64,000 bases of DNA from Martinezella hainanensis (GCF_900094555.1 NZ_FMAC01000006.1:310001-374000); one strand, 5' to 3'. Shown: positions 43,654-52,531, counted from the first letter of the stretch. The notes: generated by a model from the sequence alone, not told the origin. Translations and numbers: made by a program.

Positions 43654-44463
43654 CTAACGCCGCGCACCAGCACCACGATACTGATCCTGGCCATAGCCAA
43701 GCTTTTCACTAATCTCACCAGCGGCACGCAATAGGCTGTCAAGGTAGTCATCTCGGTTGCGCACCCCATCCTCCCGAGGAGTGACCAGGCACAATGTAGC
43801 AATACAGTTACCGCCTGCTTGATAGATAGGGACGGCAAAACAGCGGGTAAAATTCTCCACCTCGCTATTGAAGGTGAAATAGCCGTCCTGGGCAGCCCCG
43901 CGCACCTGCGCGATGAAATTCGCCGGATCCAGACGTCGGCCGTCGGGCAGGATGAAATCCTCAGGCGGGATGAAGTCGACAATCTGCTGGTCGGACAGAT
44001 GGGAAACGAGCAATCGCCCGGACGCCGTCCAGGGGATGGAAACGAGTTCACCAACATTGGACGAGATACGGAACGGGCGAATACCTTCGCGCATCATGGC
44101 AACGGTGTATTTGTTGCCCTCAAGAAGGCACATTTGTGCAGTCTCGCGGGTTTCCTCGGCAAGGCGGGTCAGCATACGCTCGCACTCGCGCATGAGATCG
44201 AAATGCTCGGCATAAGCTGTTCCGAGGAAGTAGAGGCGGCGGCCGAGAAAGACTCGCCCTTCGTCGCCCTGGTAATCGAGCATCCCATGGCTAAGCAAAA
44301 GGTTGACCAGCTCATACACGGACGACCGCGGCGCACCGATTTCCGCCGCGATCTCGTTTGGTCGCATCGGCTGCCGCTTCACGCGCAGGAATTCCAAGAT
44401 CTCGAATGCGCGATCCAATCCCCTGGTGCGTCGTGCTGCGATCTCGACAGCAGCCTCGGCCAT
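43654..44463 (-). CDS. IclR-family transcriptional regulator
   Basis: A 269-residue regulator starting at the ATG at 44463, which has GGAG six bases upstream (an in-frame TTG lies at 44475). The winged helix (about residues 10-75) has LDRAFEILEFLRVKRQPMRP and a recognition helix APRSSVYELVNLLLSHG. The IclR effector domain follows (about 80-260), with TAQMCLLEGNKYTVAMM and WTASGRLLVSHL. It is the last gene of a minus-strand unit with RidA and an amino acid importer and probably controls it. Confidence 0.88.
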   Translation of the reverse strand: MAEAAVEIAARRTRGLDRAFEILEFLRVKRQPMRPNEIAAEIGAPRSSVYELVNLLLSHGMLDYQGDEGRVFLGRRLYFLGTAYAEHFDLMRECERMLTRLAEETRETAQMCLLEGNKYTVAMMREGIRPFRISSNVGELVSIPWTASGRLLVSHLSDQQIVDFIPPEDFILPDGRRLDPANFIAQVRGAAQDGYFTFNSEVENFTRCFAVPIYQAGGNCIATLCLVTPREDGVRNRDDYLDSLLRAAGEISEKLGYGQDQYRGAGARR

Positions 44464-44478
44464 GCATTTCTCCAATCT

Positions 44479-44868
44479 TCAGGCGCGATCCGCGCGATAC
44501 GCGACACAATCCACTTCGACCTTGCAGTCGACCATCATGCGTGATTGCACACAAGCTCGGGCGGGAGGATTCTCGCTGAAATATTCGGCATAGACGCCAT
44601 TGAAGCTCCAGAAGTCCCGCGGATCATCGAGCCATACACCGACGCGTACCACGTCCTGCAGGCGGTAGCCCGCCTCCTCAAGGATGGCAATCATGTTTTC
44701 GATGGCCTTGCGGCTCTGGGTGATGATGCCCCCGGGAACGATCTCGCCCTTTTCCATTGGCACCTGACCGGAGACATAGAGCCAGCCGGCGGCTTCGGTT
44801 GCTCTGGCGAAGGGAAGCGGCTGACCGCCAGCCCCCGTTTCTCCCGCGCCATATCGCTTGATCGTCAT
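44479..44868 (-). CDS. RidA-family enamine/imine deaminase
   Basis: A 129-residue RidA/YjgF/UK114 protein that hydrolyses reactive enamines and imines released by PLP or flavin enzymes. The conserved arginine lies in ARACVQSRMM near residue 105, and GWLYVSGQVPME and RVGVWLDDPRDFWSFN match the family. It lies 18 bases after the ATPase gene. Its presence implies that an enamine-producing enzyme belongs to this locus; a decayed DSD1-type PLP enzyme lies just upstream of the operon. Confidence 0.85.
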   Translation of the reverse strand: MTIKRYGAGETGAGGQPLPFARATEAAGWLYVSGQVPMEKGEIVPGGIITQSRKAIENMIAILEEAGYRLQDVVRVGVWLDDPRDFWSFNGVYAEYFSENPPARACVQSRMMVDCKVEVDCVAYRADRA

Positions 44869-44886
44869 GATATTTCACTTCCCTGC

Positions 44887-45657
44887 TTAGTTGAAACTTG
44901 AAGTCTTCAGAAACTCGGCGAGCCGCTCGGTCCTGGGCTTCACGAACATTTCCCTGGGGTCGCCTTCCTCGCAGATGACCCCCTGGTTCATGAAGATGAC
45001 CCTTGACGATACCTCGTAGGCAAAACGCATCTCGTGGGTCACGAGCAGCATCGTCATCCCATCTGCGGCCAGTCCCTTGATGACCTGCAGCACTTCCCCC
45101 ACCAGTTCGGGATCGAGGGCGGAGGTCACTTCGTCAAACAACATCAGCCGGGGAGACATCGCGATTGCGCGCGCGATCGCGACGCGCTGCTGTTGGCCAC
45201 CGGAGAGCTGACCCGGATAGTGATTGGTGCGCGCCGAAAGGCCGACCCTGTCGAGCCAGCGCTCGGCGATCGACCGGGCTTCGGCCTTCGGCGTCTTCTT
45301 CACCTTGATTAGGCCGAGCATGACGTTTTCGGCAGCCGTCATGTGAGGAAAGAGATTGAACTGCTGGAACGCCATGCCGGTCAGGGCACGCTGGCGGGCG
45401 ATCTCCCTTTCGCTCTTGCGGCGGCGCGAAGTCCCTTCGATATGATAGCCGATCTCCTCTCCATCGAGGCTGATCGTGCCACCCTGAAACTCCTCCAGCA
45501 TATTGACGCAGCGCAGCATGGTGGTCTTGCCGGATCCCGAAGAGCCTATGATCGAGATGACCTCGCCTTCCTCGACCGAACAGTCGACGCCCTTGAGCAC
45601 CTCGTGGTTGCCGTAGGTTTTCCGCAAACCTTTGATTTCAAGCATGGTCTTGGCCAT
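44887..45657 (-). CDS. Polar amino acid ABC transporter ATPase
   Basis: A 256-residue ATPase with Walker A GSSGSGKTT (near residue 37), the Q-loop MAFQQFNLFPH, signature LSGGQQQRV, Walker B LMLFDEVTSALDP and H-loop THEM. It follows two permease genes and precedes ridA in the minus-strand operon. Confidence 0.92.
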   Translation of the reverse strand: MAKTMLEIKGLRKTYGNHEVLKGVDCSVEEGEVISIIGSSGSGKTTMLRCVNMLEEFQGGTISLDGEEIGYHIEGTSRRRKSEREIARQRALTGMAFQQFNLFPHMTAAENVMLGLIKVKKTPKAEARSIAERWLDRVGLSARTNHYPGQLSGGQQQRVAIARAIAMSPRLMLFDEVTSALDPELVGEVLQVIKGLAADGMTMLLVTHEMRFAYEVSSRVIFMNQGVICEEGDPREMFVKPRTERLAEFLKTSSFN

Positions 45658-45669
45658 TGGTCAGCTTCC

Positions 45670-46329
45670 TCAGGATGGAAGGGCGGTCTTACGCTCGACG
45701 AATTTGCCGAAGCGCTCGATGCCGAAGTTGACGATGAAATAGAGGGCACCCGCCAAGAAATAGAACTGCAGGCTCATGAAGTTACGCGAGATGATCTCCT
45801 GCGTCCGCAAGAGCAGCTCGGCCACGCCAATGACCGACAGCAGCGTCGATGCCTTGACCATCTCCGCGGCGGTGTTGACCCAGGTCGGCAGGCACTGGCG
45901 CAAGGCCTGCGGCCACAGGACGGAGGTAAATGTCTGCCCGAAGGTCAGTCCGATCGCCTTGGCGGCTTCGGTCTGCCCGCGCGGTATCGCCTGAAGCGCG
46001 CCGCGTACGATCTCGCCGACGTGGGACGAACAGAAGACCGCCAACGCCAATACGCCGGCAGAGAAAGGCCCCAGATCGACGCCGACGGCGCTCGACACAT
46101 AGTAGCTGGCGAGAACCAGGACGAGAACCGGCGTGCCTCGGATGATATCCGTATAGGCCCGGACGACCAGCCGGAGCACGGCATTGCCATAGGCAAGCGC
46201 CAGCCCGACGAAGACGCCAGCGACAGAGCCCGCCAGGATTGCGAGCAGCGAGATGGAAACCGTCATCATCAAACCGTTGAGGATGACGAAGCGGGCAATC
46301 CAGAGCTGTTCCAGGAAAGTGTGTGACAT
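45670..46329 (-). CDS. Polar amino acid ABC permease
   Basis: A 219-residue permease with five hydrophobic segments. The ATG at 46329 follows GAGGT and gives the usual N-terminus (SHTFLEQLWIARFVILNG). YTDIIRGTPVLVLVLASYY and the EAA loop TEAAKAIGLTFGQTFTSVLWPQA are typical. It starts four bases after the stop of its partner permease. Confidence 0.88.
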   Translation of the reverse strand: MSHTFLEQLWIARFVILNGLMMTVSISLLAILAGSVAGVFVGLALAYGNAVLRLVVRAYTDIIRGTPVLVLVLASYYVSSAVGVDLGPFSAGVLALAVFCSSHVGEIVRGALQAIPRGQTEAAKAIGLTFGQTFTSVLWPQALRQCLPTWVNTAAEMVKASTLLSVIGVAELLLRTQEIISRNFMSLQFYFLAGALYFIVNFGIERFGKFVERKTALPS

Positions 46330-46333
46330 CGGC

Positions 46334-46996
46334 TTACCTCGGCAGGGCCAGCCGGCGCTCGACAAAGCGCATCGCGGCAGCGATCAGAAGACAGGTCGCG
46401 ACATAAAGGGCGGTGGTCACCATCCATGTCTCGATGACGCGGAAACTCTCTACATTGATCTTACGGGCCGCGAAGGTGAGTTCCGAAACGGCAATCGTTG
46501 CTGCCAGCGACGTATCCTTGAACAGTGATATGATCGTCGAGGACAATGACGGAAGGACATTGCGGAACATCAGCGGCGCGATGATAGAGGTGCGGATCTG
46601 GTTGGAGGTCAGGCCAATCGCCAGGCCGGCTTCTGTCAGCCCCCTCGGGATCGAAAGCAGCCCGGCCCGAAAGACCTCTGCCAGATAGGCGCCCGAATAA
46701 AGCGAGAGCACCAGAACGAAGCTTTTGATCTTGTCGAGCCTGAAGCCCATTTGCGGAAGCGCGAAATAGGCAAACAGCACCAGCACGAGGATCGGCAGGT
46801 TGCGGATCAGAGTCACGTAGCAGCGCGCCGGAACGGCAGCCATGCTTTTCCTGGAAAGCAGGGCGAACGCCACGATCAGGCCGAGCAGAGCGCCGATCAA
46901 GATCGAGATCACCGCCAGCCCCAGGCTCAGCGTCAGGCCACTTATGAGAAAATCGAAATTGCGCCAGACCGCGGAAAAATTCAGCGTATAACCCAT
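46334..46996 (-). CDS. Polar amino acid ABC permease
   Basis: A 220-residue permease, partner of the preceding one. YVTLIRNLPILVLVLFAYFALP and LTEAGLAIGLTSNQIRTSIIAPL are the family motifs, with five hydrophobic segments. The binding-protein gene ends 55 bases upstream; that gap contains a G-rich stretch and a weak five-base inverted repeat. Confidence 0.88.
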   Translation of the reverse strand: MGYTLNFSAVWRNFDFLISGLTLSLGLAVISILIGALLGLIVAFALLSRKSMAAVPARCYVTLIRNLPILVLVLFAYFALPQMGFRLDKIKSFVLVLSLYSGAYLAEVFRAGLLSIPRGLTEAGLAIGLTSNQIRTSIIAPLMFRNVLPSLSSTIISLFKDTSLAATIAVSELTFAARKINVESFRVIETWMVTTALYVATCLLIAAAMRFVERRLALPR

Positions 46997-47051
46997 CTCG
47001 GGCTGCCCTTCGAAAGGAGGGAGCGAGGTTTCCCCGCCCCCTCGGAGTCAA

Positions 47052-47891
47052 TTACTTGAATTCGACCGGGAAGCCGATTTGCGGTGGTGTCAGGTCCTTG
47101 CCGAACCAGGTCTTGTAGGACTTCGCATAAGCATCGAACTCGACGCCCGTCATCGCCTCGTGCAGGGCGGTGTTGACGAAGTTCAGCCAATCCTGATCGC
47201 CGCGCTTGACGCCGCATGCGTAGGTCTGCGGATTCCAGCCGTAGCCGGCGTCCTTGTACTTGCCGGGGTTCTGGGTCATGTACCAGGCGAGCGAGGACTG
47301 GTCGGTCGCAGCCGCATCAGCACGGCCGGACTCAAGCGCCTGGTAAATCAGGTCGACGGAGTCGTACTGGTCTACCTTCGCATCCGGGAGTGCCGCGTGC
47401 ACCATGGCTTCGGCGTAGACGTTCTGAAGCACCGACACCGTGACCGACGAGCCCGCAGCCTTAAGCGCGGCGTAGTCGGCATACTGGCCGCCTGCCTTCA
47501 GCATGAGGCCCACACCTTCGCGATAGTAGGGAATGGTGAAGGCGATCTGCTGGGCGCGCTCGCCGGTCACGGTCATGAACTGGCAGGTGATGTCCACCTT
47601 GTTCGTCGTGATGTTGGGTATACGTGCGTCGGAAGACTGGTTGACGTATTCGATCTTGTCCGGATCACCGAATAGAGCCTTCGCGATAATATGGCCCATG
47701 TCGATGTCGAAGCCCTGAAGCTTGTCGTCGGCGCTCTTGAAGTGCCACGGCGCGTTGGTGCTGCCGGTTCCCATGATCAGGTGGCCGCGGGTCAGTACTT
47801 CATCAAGTTTGCTGCCGTCGGCCAAAGCCGGTGTGGAAAGTGCTGCAACGGCGGCCAGGGCGATCAGGCCGGCACGGAAAGAAATAGTCAT
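47052..47891 (-). CDS. Polar amino acid substrate-binding protein
   Basis: A 279-residue periplasmic SBP type 3 protein with a signal peptide (MTISFRAGLIALAAVAALS, cleavage near ALA-DGS). Family marks are GHLIMGTGSTNAPWHFKSADD, FDIDMGHIIAKALFGD and ITCQFMTVTGERAQQIAFT. It opens the minus-strand operon of two permeases, an ATPase, RidA and IclR. Its ligand is probably an amino acid whose catabolic enzyme releases an enamine. Confidence 0.9.
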   Translation of the reverse strand: MTISFRAGLIALAAVAALSTPALADGSKLDEVLTRGHLIMGTGSTNAPWHFKSADDKLQGFDIDMGHIIAKALFGDPDKIEYVNQSSDARIPNITTNKVDITCQFMTVTGERAQQIAFTIPYYREGVGLMLKAGGQYADYAALKAAGSSVTVSVLQNVYAEAMVHAALPDAKVDQYDSVDLIYQALESGRADAAATDQSSLAWYMTQNPGKYKDAGYGWNPQTYACGVKRGDQDWLNFVNTALHEAMTGVEFDAYAKSYKTWFGKDLTPPQIGFPVEFK

Positions 47892-47923
47892 CGCGTTCCC
47901 CTTTCTTATGAAACATTTTTATG

Positions 47924-47957
47924 TCCAATATACCAGACGCAAGTCTATTTTATTGGA
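47924..47957. promoter_or_regulatory. Nested inverted repeat upstream of the binding-protein gene
   Basis: TCCAATA (47924-47930) pairs with TATTGGA (47951-47957), and AGAC (47935-47938) with GTCT (47943-47946) lies between them. The element starts 33 bases upstream of the ATG and could be the operator of the IclR protein. Confidence 0.4.
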
Positions 47958-48102
47958 TTTTCATAGGAAGCTGCATCGGAAATGAATTGTCAATAGAGAC
48001 TGCCCAAAAAATCTGCAGCGAACGATGCTGGCTGCTTTTTTGGCGGCGCAGCATTCTTCGAGCCGAGGATTCCATGCTCTCGAGCGGCAACATTCCAGTG
48101 AG

Positions 48103-48605
48103 ATGGATACGCCGGTCGCGATGGTTGATCTGGATGTAACGAAGGGAAATATCGAGCGTTTTCAGAGTTATGCAGATCCTCATAGGTTGTGGGTTCGCCG
48201 CATATCGAGACCCACAAGCTGCCTGCCATCGCTGAAATGCATCTCCAGTCCGGCGCTTGCAGCATCAGCTACAAGGAAATGTGGGAAGCCGAAGCCATAG
48301 GCAGGTCAGCGACGCCATTACCGGTGCACTGATTGCCTGGAATATCCTCGGTCAAGCCAAGCTCAGGCGACCGCGCGCACTGGCGAACAAAACGCCCATA
48401 TTGTTTGAGCGATGCTTTCGGGAAACGAAGGCTACGAGATGCGCCAATCCCTTGGCGAAGCCGTGGCATGAGATAACGGGAAGAAGCTTACACGCCCTAC
48501 AGGGGCAGCAAGTGGCAATGGATGGAATATGGTCACGACTGTCGCTTCCTGAGCCTGACATATGGACCGGCATGGCGTTATCGCCGATGTCTTCGGGCCA
48601 TTGAG
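48103..48605 (+). pseudogene. DSD1-family PLP enzyme (D-threonine aldolase/D-serine dehydratase like), frameshifted
   Basis: The N-terminal frame from the ATG at 48103 reads DTPVAMVDLDVTKGNIERFQ, a standard opening of the alanine-racemase-fold DSD1 family. A shift near 48200 leads to PHIETHKLPAIAEMHLQSGA and EAEAI, and another near 48300 to GALIAWNILGQAKLRRPRALA. These segments occur in the right order for the family, but in different frames, and the first lysine of the usual HxKTHK motif reads Glu. The remaining two thirds of the enzyme is not recognisable. It is divergent from the RidA-containing importer operon and was probably its catabolic enzyme. Confidence 0.7.
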
Positions 48606-48947
48606 GTGAAAGCGTGCGAAACCCCATCGAGGCTCGCGCGGCGAATGTCGCCGCTGCATCAAGAAGCCGAATATACGTCCGCAATTGTGATCTGATATCC
48701 AGAATTTGCCAGGCTTGTTGCAATCGGGCAGGGTCCATATACGCCCCACATATGTGGAAGACCCATTAACCGGCAAGAGCTGCTGTAACGAACGCATTCT
48801 CACGTTTAACTGCCAAACGGCACGGGGATAAAATATGGGATATCTGCAAGCACCAACTCATGGTGCATGCCACGCCCGTTTGAGACGCCTAGACAGATGC
48901 AAAGGGCTGGCGTTAAGCTTTGATTTTGTAACAGCGATGCCAGAACC
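48606..48947. other. Gene-free interval
   Basis: I see no intact gene here. Minus-strand reading frames of about 120 codons cross it but have no ribosome-binding site and no recognisable motif; they may be remnants linked to the neighbouring pseudogene. The promoter of the following XRE-cupin gene should lie at its end. Confidence 0.4.
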
Positions 48948-49568
48948 ATGAATATGATTGGATCCCCCGGGCAATCGGGAGAAGACAACGAGGAAAAGAT
49001 ACTGACCAATCCGACACGGCTTGGAGGCCGCCTGAGGCTCGCCCGACAAACCCGTGGCTTGACCCTCAAGGCTCTCGCCTTGGCTGCGGATTGCTCTGAA
49101 AGCCTGCTGTCGAAAATCGAGAATGGCAAGGCTTCGCCCTCGTTGCCGATGCTGCACCGGCTTGTCGGTGTTCTGGGTACGAATATTGGTTGGATGTTCG
49201 AGGAGGCCGACGGTGAAGAGGGTATCGTCTTTCGTTCCGGAACAAGGCCTTTAATCGGGCTGGACCCATTGCGCAGAGGGGAAGGCATTTCTCTCGAACG
49301 GATTATCCCTTATTCGCAAGGTCATCTACTTCAATGTAACATCCACCACATTGAAGCCGGCGGTCAAAGTGCCGGACCGATCCAGCATATCGGCGAGGAG
49401 GTCGGATACGTTCTTGCCGGCGAAATCGAACTTATGGTCGGTGAGCGCACGTTCCGGCTCTCCATCGGCGACAGTTTCGTCTTCAACTCGGAACTTCCCC
49501 ACTGGTATCGCAATGTCGGTGCTGAGCGCGCGAGCATCTTCTGGGTCAACACGCCAGCGACTTTTTAG
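48948..49568 (+). CDS. XRE-family regulator with cupin domain
   Basis: A 206-residue regulator. The N-terminal helix-turn-helix (about residues 24-80) reads LGGRLRLARQTRGLTLKALAL and SESLLSKIENGKASPSLPML. A cupin domain follows (about 110-205), with HIEAGGQSAGPIQHIGEEVGYV and LSIGDSFVFNSELPHWYRN. Such proteins repress transport and catabolic genes and sense a small ligand through the cupin. It lies directly upstream of two perfect palindromes and the ribose-class importer operon, and is probably their regulator. Confidence 0.9.
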   Translation: MNMIGSPGQSGEDNEEKILTNPTRLGGRLRLARQTRGLTLKALALAADCSESLLSKIENGKASPSLPMLHRLVGVLGTNIGWMFEEADGEEGIVFRSGTRPLIGLDPLRRGEGISLERIIPYSQGHLLQCNIHHIEAGGQSAGPIQHIGEEVGYVLAGEIELMVGERTFRLSIGDSFVFNSELPHWYRNVGAERASIFWVNTPATF

Positions 49569-49590
49569 CTCCCGCAGCTGTCACGGGAGC
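49568..49590 (+). terminator. Small hairpin after the regulator gene
   Basis: GCTCCCG at 49568-49574 pairs with CGGGAGC at 49584-49590 around a nine-base loop, overlapping the stop codon of the regulator gene by one base. It has no T-tract and may be a weak terminator. Confidence 0.4.
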
Positions 49591-49618
49591 GAACTCGCGA
49601 TCATCGTCAAAATCATCA

Positions 49619-49655
49619 ATTCAAGTCACTTGACAAGAATTCAAGTTACTTGAAT
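49619..49655. promoter_or_regulatory. Twin palindromes TCAAGTnACTTGA, candidate operators
   Basis: The first palindrome is TCAAGTCACTTGA at 49621-49633; the second is ATTCAAGTTACTTGAAT at 49639-49655. Each is perfect around a central base, and the centres are 20 bases apart, about two helical turns, so a protein could bind both on the same face. They lie 36 bases upstream of the binding-protein ATG. Confidence 0.75.
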
Positions 49656-49690
49656 ACTCTCCATGCAATCCAAAAACATGGGGAACAATC

Positions 49691-50632
49691 ATGCGTCTTA
49701 ACAAATACCTGTTCGCTTGCGCGCTTGGCGCAACGCTCACCCTCGCCTGCAGTCCCGGCGCCGCGATAGCGAATACGCTGGCTCTGGTGACAATCAATCA
49801 GCAGGCTCTGTTTTTCAACCAGATCAATGATGGCGCCAAGGAGGCGGCAAAGAAGGCCGGCGCCGATCTTGTCATATTCAATGCCAACAACGTTCCGAGC
49901 GCACAAAATGACGCCATCGAGAACTACATCACTCAGAAGGTTGACGGCATCATTTTGGTTGCCATCGACGTAAACGGTGTCAAACCGGCAATCACCGCCG
50001 CCAAGAAGGCCGGCATCCCCGTTATCGCCATCGATGCTCAGATTCCCAACGGCGACAATATCGCCTTCGTGGGTGTTGACAATACCAAGGCGGGCGAAGA
50101 GATCGGCAAATTCTATTCCGACTACGTCAAGGACAAGATGAGCGGTAGCGCCAAAGTCGGCGTGGTCGGCGCACTCAATTCCTTTATCCAGAACCAACGT
50201 CTCGACGGCTTCAAGTCTGCGGTAAAGACGGGTGGCCAGAAGGTCGATTTCCTCGATACAGTAGACGGCCAGAACGTGCAGGATGTCGCGCTTAGCGCAG
50301 CGGAAAATCTCATCACCGCCAATCCCGACATGACGACACTCTATGCGACCGGTGAGCCGGCACTCCTTGGCGCTGTTGCGGCCGTCACCAGCCAGGGCAA
50401 GACGGGCAGCGTGAAGGTCTTCGGCTGGGATCTGACCAAGCAGGCGGTCGAGGGCATTGATCAGGGTTGGGTGACAGCCGTTATCCAGCAGGATCCTGCC
50501 GGCGAAGGCAAGGCGGCCGTCGAAGCGCTCGTCAAAGTGAAAAAGGGCGAGAAGATCGATCCAATCATCAATGTGCCGGTGACTATCGTCACCAAGGAGA
50601 ATGTCGACAAGTTCCGGGGCATGTTCAAGTAA
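49691..50632 (+). CDS. Ribose-class sugar-binding protein (RbsB-like)
   Basis: A 313-residue periplasmic binding protein of the CUT2 (ribose/pentose/nucleoside) class. The signal peptide runs MRLNKYLFACALGATLTLA with cleavage near AIA-NTL. The two-lobe fold is marked by NQQALFFNQINDGAKEAAK, ITQKVDGIILVAIDVNGVKP and DNTKAGEEIGKFYSDYV. It opens the eight-gene operon. The ligand is likely a pentoside or another sugar-bearing molecule. Confidence 0.9.
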   Translation: MRLNKYLFACALGATLTLACSPGAAIANTLALVTINQQALFFNQINDGAKEAAKKAGADLVIFNANNVPSAQNDAIENYITQKVDGIILVAIDVNGVKPAITAAKKAGIPVIAIDAQIPNGDNIAFVGVDNTKAGEEIGKFYSDYVKDKMSGSAKVGVVGALNSFIQNQRLDGFKSAVKTGGQKVDFLDTVDGQNVQDVALSAAENLITANPDMTTLYATGEPALLGAVAAVTSQGKTGSVKVFGWDLTKQAVEGIDQGWVTAVIQQDPAGEGKAAVEALVKVKKGEKIDPIINVPVTIVTKENVDKFRGMFK

Positions 50633-50647
50633 CTCCCGCACCTCGTC

Positions 50648-50678
50648 ACGTCATGGCCGATCGCTTCGGCCATGACGT
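50648..50678 (+). terminator. Strong hairpin between binding-protein and ATPase genes
   Basis: Thirteen perfect base pairs (50648-50660 with 50666-50678) enclose a five-base loop. No T-tract follows, so it is more likely an attenuator or mRNA-stabilising element than a full terminator. Confidence 0.7.
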
Positions 50679-50721
50679 TGTGGCATCATGGCTGAGGCCA
50701 TTTCCGCAAGGCAGCATTGAT

Positions 50722-51519
50722 ATGACAAACGCTGATACCTACCGCGTCAAGATGACCGGTATTTCCAAACGCTATGGCACGATGCAGTCGCTGGACAATG
50801 TATCGTTGGCCTTGAAACCGGGCGAGGTTCTTGGCCTTGTCGGTGACAACGGCGCCGGAAAATCAACCTTGAGCAAGGTCCTTTCGGGTGCGGTGATCCC
50901 GGATTCAGGGACGATCGAGATTGACGGCAAACCGGTTTCCTTTGCTTCGCCAGCCGACGCACGCGCTGCGCATGTCGAGATGGTCTATCAGGACCTGTCT
51001 CTTTGCGACACGGTCGACGTGGCGGGCAATCTCTTCCTTGGGCGAGAGCCGAAATGGAAGCTTGCGGGCATTCCGATCCTCGACAAAAAGACGATGCATG
51101 AACGGGCGCGCCATATGCTGGAAGGGCTCGGCATCGTCATTCCGGACACGTATTCGAAGGTCGAAAATCTTTCAGGCGGCCAGCGCCAGTCGATTGCGAT
51201 CGGACGAGCGGCGTCATTTAACCCGTCGGTCCTCATCATGGATGAGCCGACGGCAGCGCTGGCGGTTGCCGAGGTGGAGGCGGTGCTGGAGCTCATCCGC
51301 GCGGTCAGCGCGCGGGGCGTCAGCGTCATTTTGATCACGCATCGTCTCCAGGATCTATTCCTCGTCTGTGATCGCATCCAGGTGATGTACGAAGGACGGA
51401 ACGTGGCCGAGCGCCTTATCGCAGAAACGAATATCGAAGAGGTCGTCAACCTGATCGTCGGTCGTAAGTTCTCTGCGCGCTCGGCCGGTCAATCCACTGA
51501 GCGAGGCGCTTCCGCATGA
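50722..51519 (+). CDS. Sugar ABC transporter ATPase, single-domain type
   Basis: A 265-residue ATPase of the CUT2 class with one nucleotide-binding domain, like FrcA-type proteins, where RbsA has two fused domains. Motifs are Walker A GDNGAGKST, Q-loop MVYQDLSLCDTV, signature LSGGQRQSI, Walker B VLIMDEPTAALAV and H-loop THRL. The ATG at 50722 is the first good start after the hairpin, though its ribosome-binding site is weak. The stop overlaps the permease ATG. Confidence 0.9.
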   Translation: MTNADTYRVKMTGISKRYGTMQSLDNVSLALKPGEVLGLVGDNGAGKSTLSKVLSGAVIPDSGTIEIDGKPVSFASPADARAAHVEMVYQDLSLCDTVDVAGNLFLGREPKWKLAGIPILDKKTMHERARHMLEGLGIVIPDTYSKVENLSGGQRQSIAIGRAASFNPSVLIMDEPTAALAVAEVEAVLELIRAVSARGVSVILITHRLQDLFLVCDRIQVMYEGRNVAERLIAETNIEEVVNLIVGRKFSARSAGQSTERGASA

Positions 51520-52529
51520 CCATGACGTCTTCTCACACCCAAACCGGCCCGTCGTCTCGCCTGCGCAAGGCGCGCCTGTATGACAAGGCCATAGCCAATG
51601 GTGGTATCGTTTCGATTGCCTTGTTTTTCATCGCAGTCTGCGTTTTCTTCTCCCTGTTCACCAATGTCTTTCTGACCGCGCCCAATCTTCTCAACGTCGT
51701 CAGGCAATCCGCTCCCTTGTTGATCGTGGCGGCGGCAATGACTTTCGTCATCACCACAGGCGGTATCGATCTGTCGGTTGGATCCGTATTGGCCCTTGCC
51801 GCAACGCTTTCGGCTGCCTGCCTTCAGGCCGGAATCCCATGGCCGCTTGTTGTTGTTCTGATGATGTTTCTTGGTGGGACAACTGGATTGATCCAGGGAT
51901 ATTTCATCGCTTACGAGCGGATCCCCGCCTTCATCGTCACGCTGGCGGGATTATCGGTCATCCGGGGCCTGGCGCTCCTCATTACCGGCGGCTACTCGAT
52001 CCCGGTCGCTCCGGAAAGCCCGTTCACGGCGATTGGCCAGGCCTGGTTCTTTGGCGTTCCCGTACCTGCAATGATTGCGATCGTGGCCCTTGTCGCAGCC
52101 TATGTCGCCTTCAACGAAACGCCCTTCGGGCGATACGTTACCGGTATCGGCGCCAATGCCGAGGCGGTACGTCGCGCCGGCGTCAACACTCGACGGGTCA
52201 CCTTGTTCGTCTATGTGATATCGGGTGTCGCAGCCTCTGTCGCTGGGATCATTCTTGCCGCGCGTCTGGGCTCCGGCTCTTCAAACGCCGGCCAAGGCTT
52301 CGAGCTAGATGTCATTGCCGCGGTGGTGCTGGGCGGCACGAGCCTCTTCGGTGGGCGCGGTTCGCTCGTCGGCACGGTGCTTGGAGCATTGACCGTCGCC
52401 GTTATCGCCAATGGTTTGATCCTCTCGCACATGTCACCCTTCTTCACGCCGATCGTAACCGGCGTCATCATCCTTGTGGCGATCTGGCTGAACTTCCGCC
52501 TTTTCAAGGGCGCGACGAGGAGCCGTTGA
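51516..52529 (+). CDS. Sugar ABC permease (RbsC-like)
   Basis: A 337-residue CUT2 permease with about nine hydrophobic segments. TGGIDLSVGSVLALAATLSA is the family hallmark, and TGIGANAEAVRRAGVNTRRV is the coupling loop near residue 215. AAVVLGGTSLFGGRGSLVGT lies in the C-terminal half. Two bases separate its stop from the ATG of the phosphotriesterase-like gene. Confidence 0.92.
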   Translation: MTMTSSHTQTGPSSRLRKARLYDKAIANGGIVSIALFFIAVCVFFSLFTNVFLTAPNLLNVVRQSAPLLIVAAAMTFVITTGGIDLSVGSVLALAATLSAACLQAGIPWPLVVVLMMFLGGTTGLIQGYFIAYERIPAFIVTLAGLSVIRGLALLITGGYSIPVAPESPFTAIGQAWFFGVPVPAMIAIVALVAAYVAFNETPFGRYVTGIGANAEAVRRAGVNTRRVTLFVYVISGVAASVAGIILAARLGSGSSNAGQGFELDVIAAVVLGGTSLFGGRGSLVGTVLGALTVAVIANGLILSHMSPFFTPIVTGVIILVAIWLNFRLFKGATRSR

Positions 52530-52531
52530 GC

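Noticed and set aside
49646..50641. 331-codon minus-strand reading frame
   Set aside because: Antisense to the ribose-class binding-protein gene.
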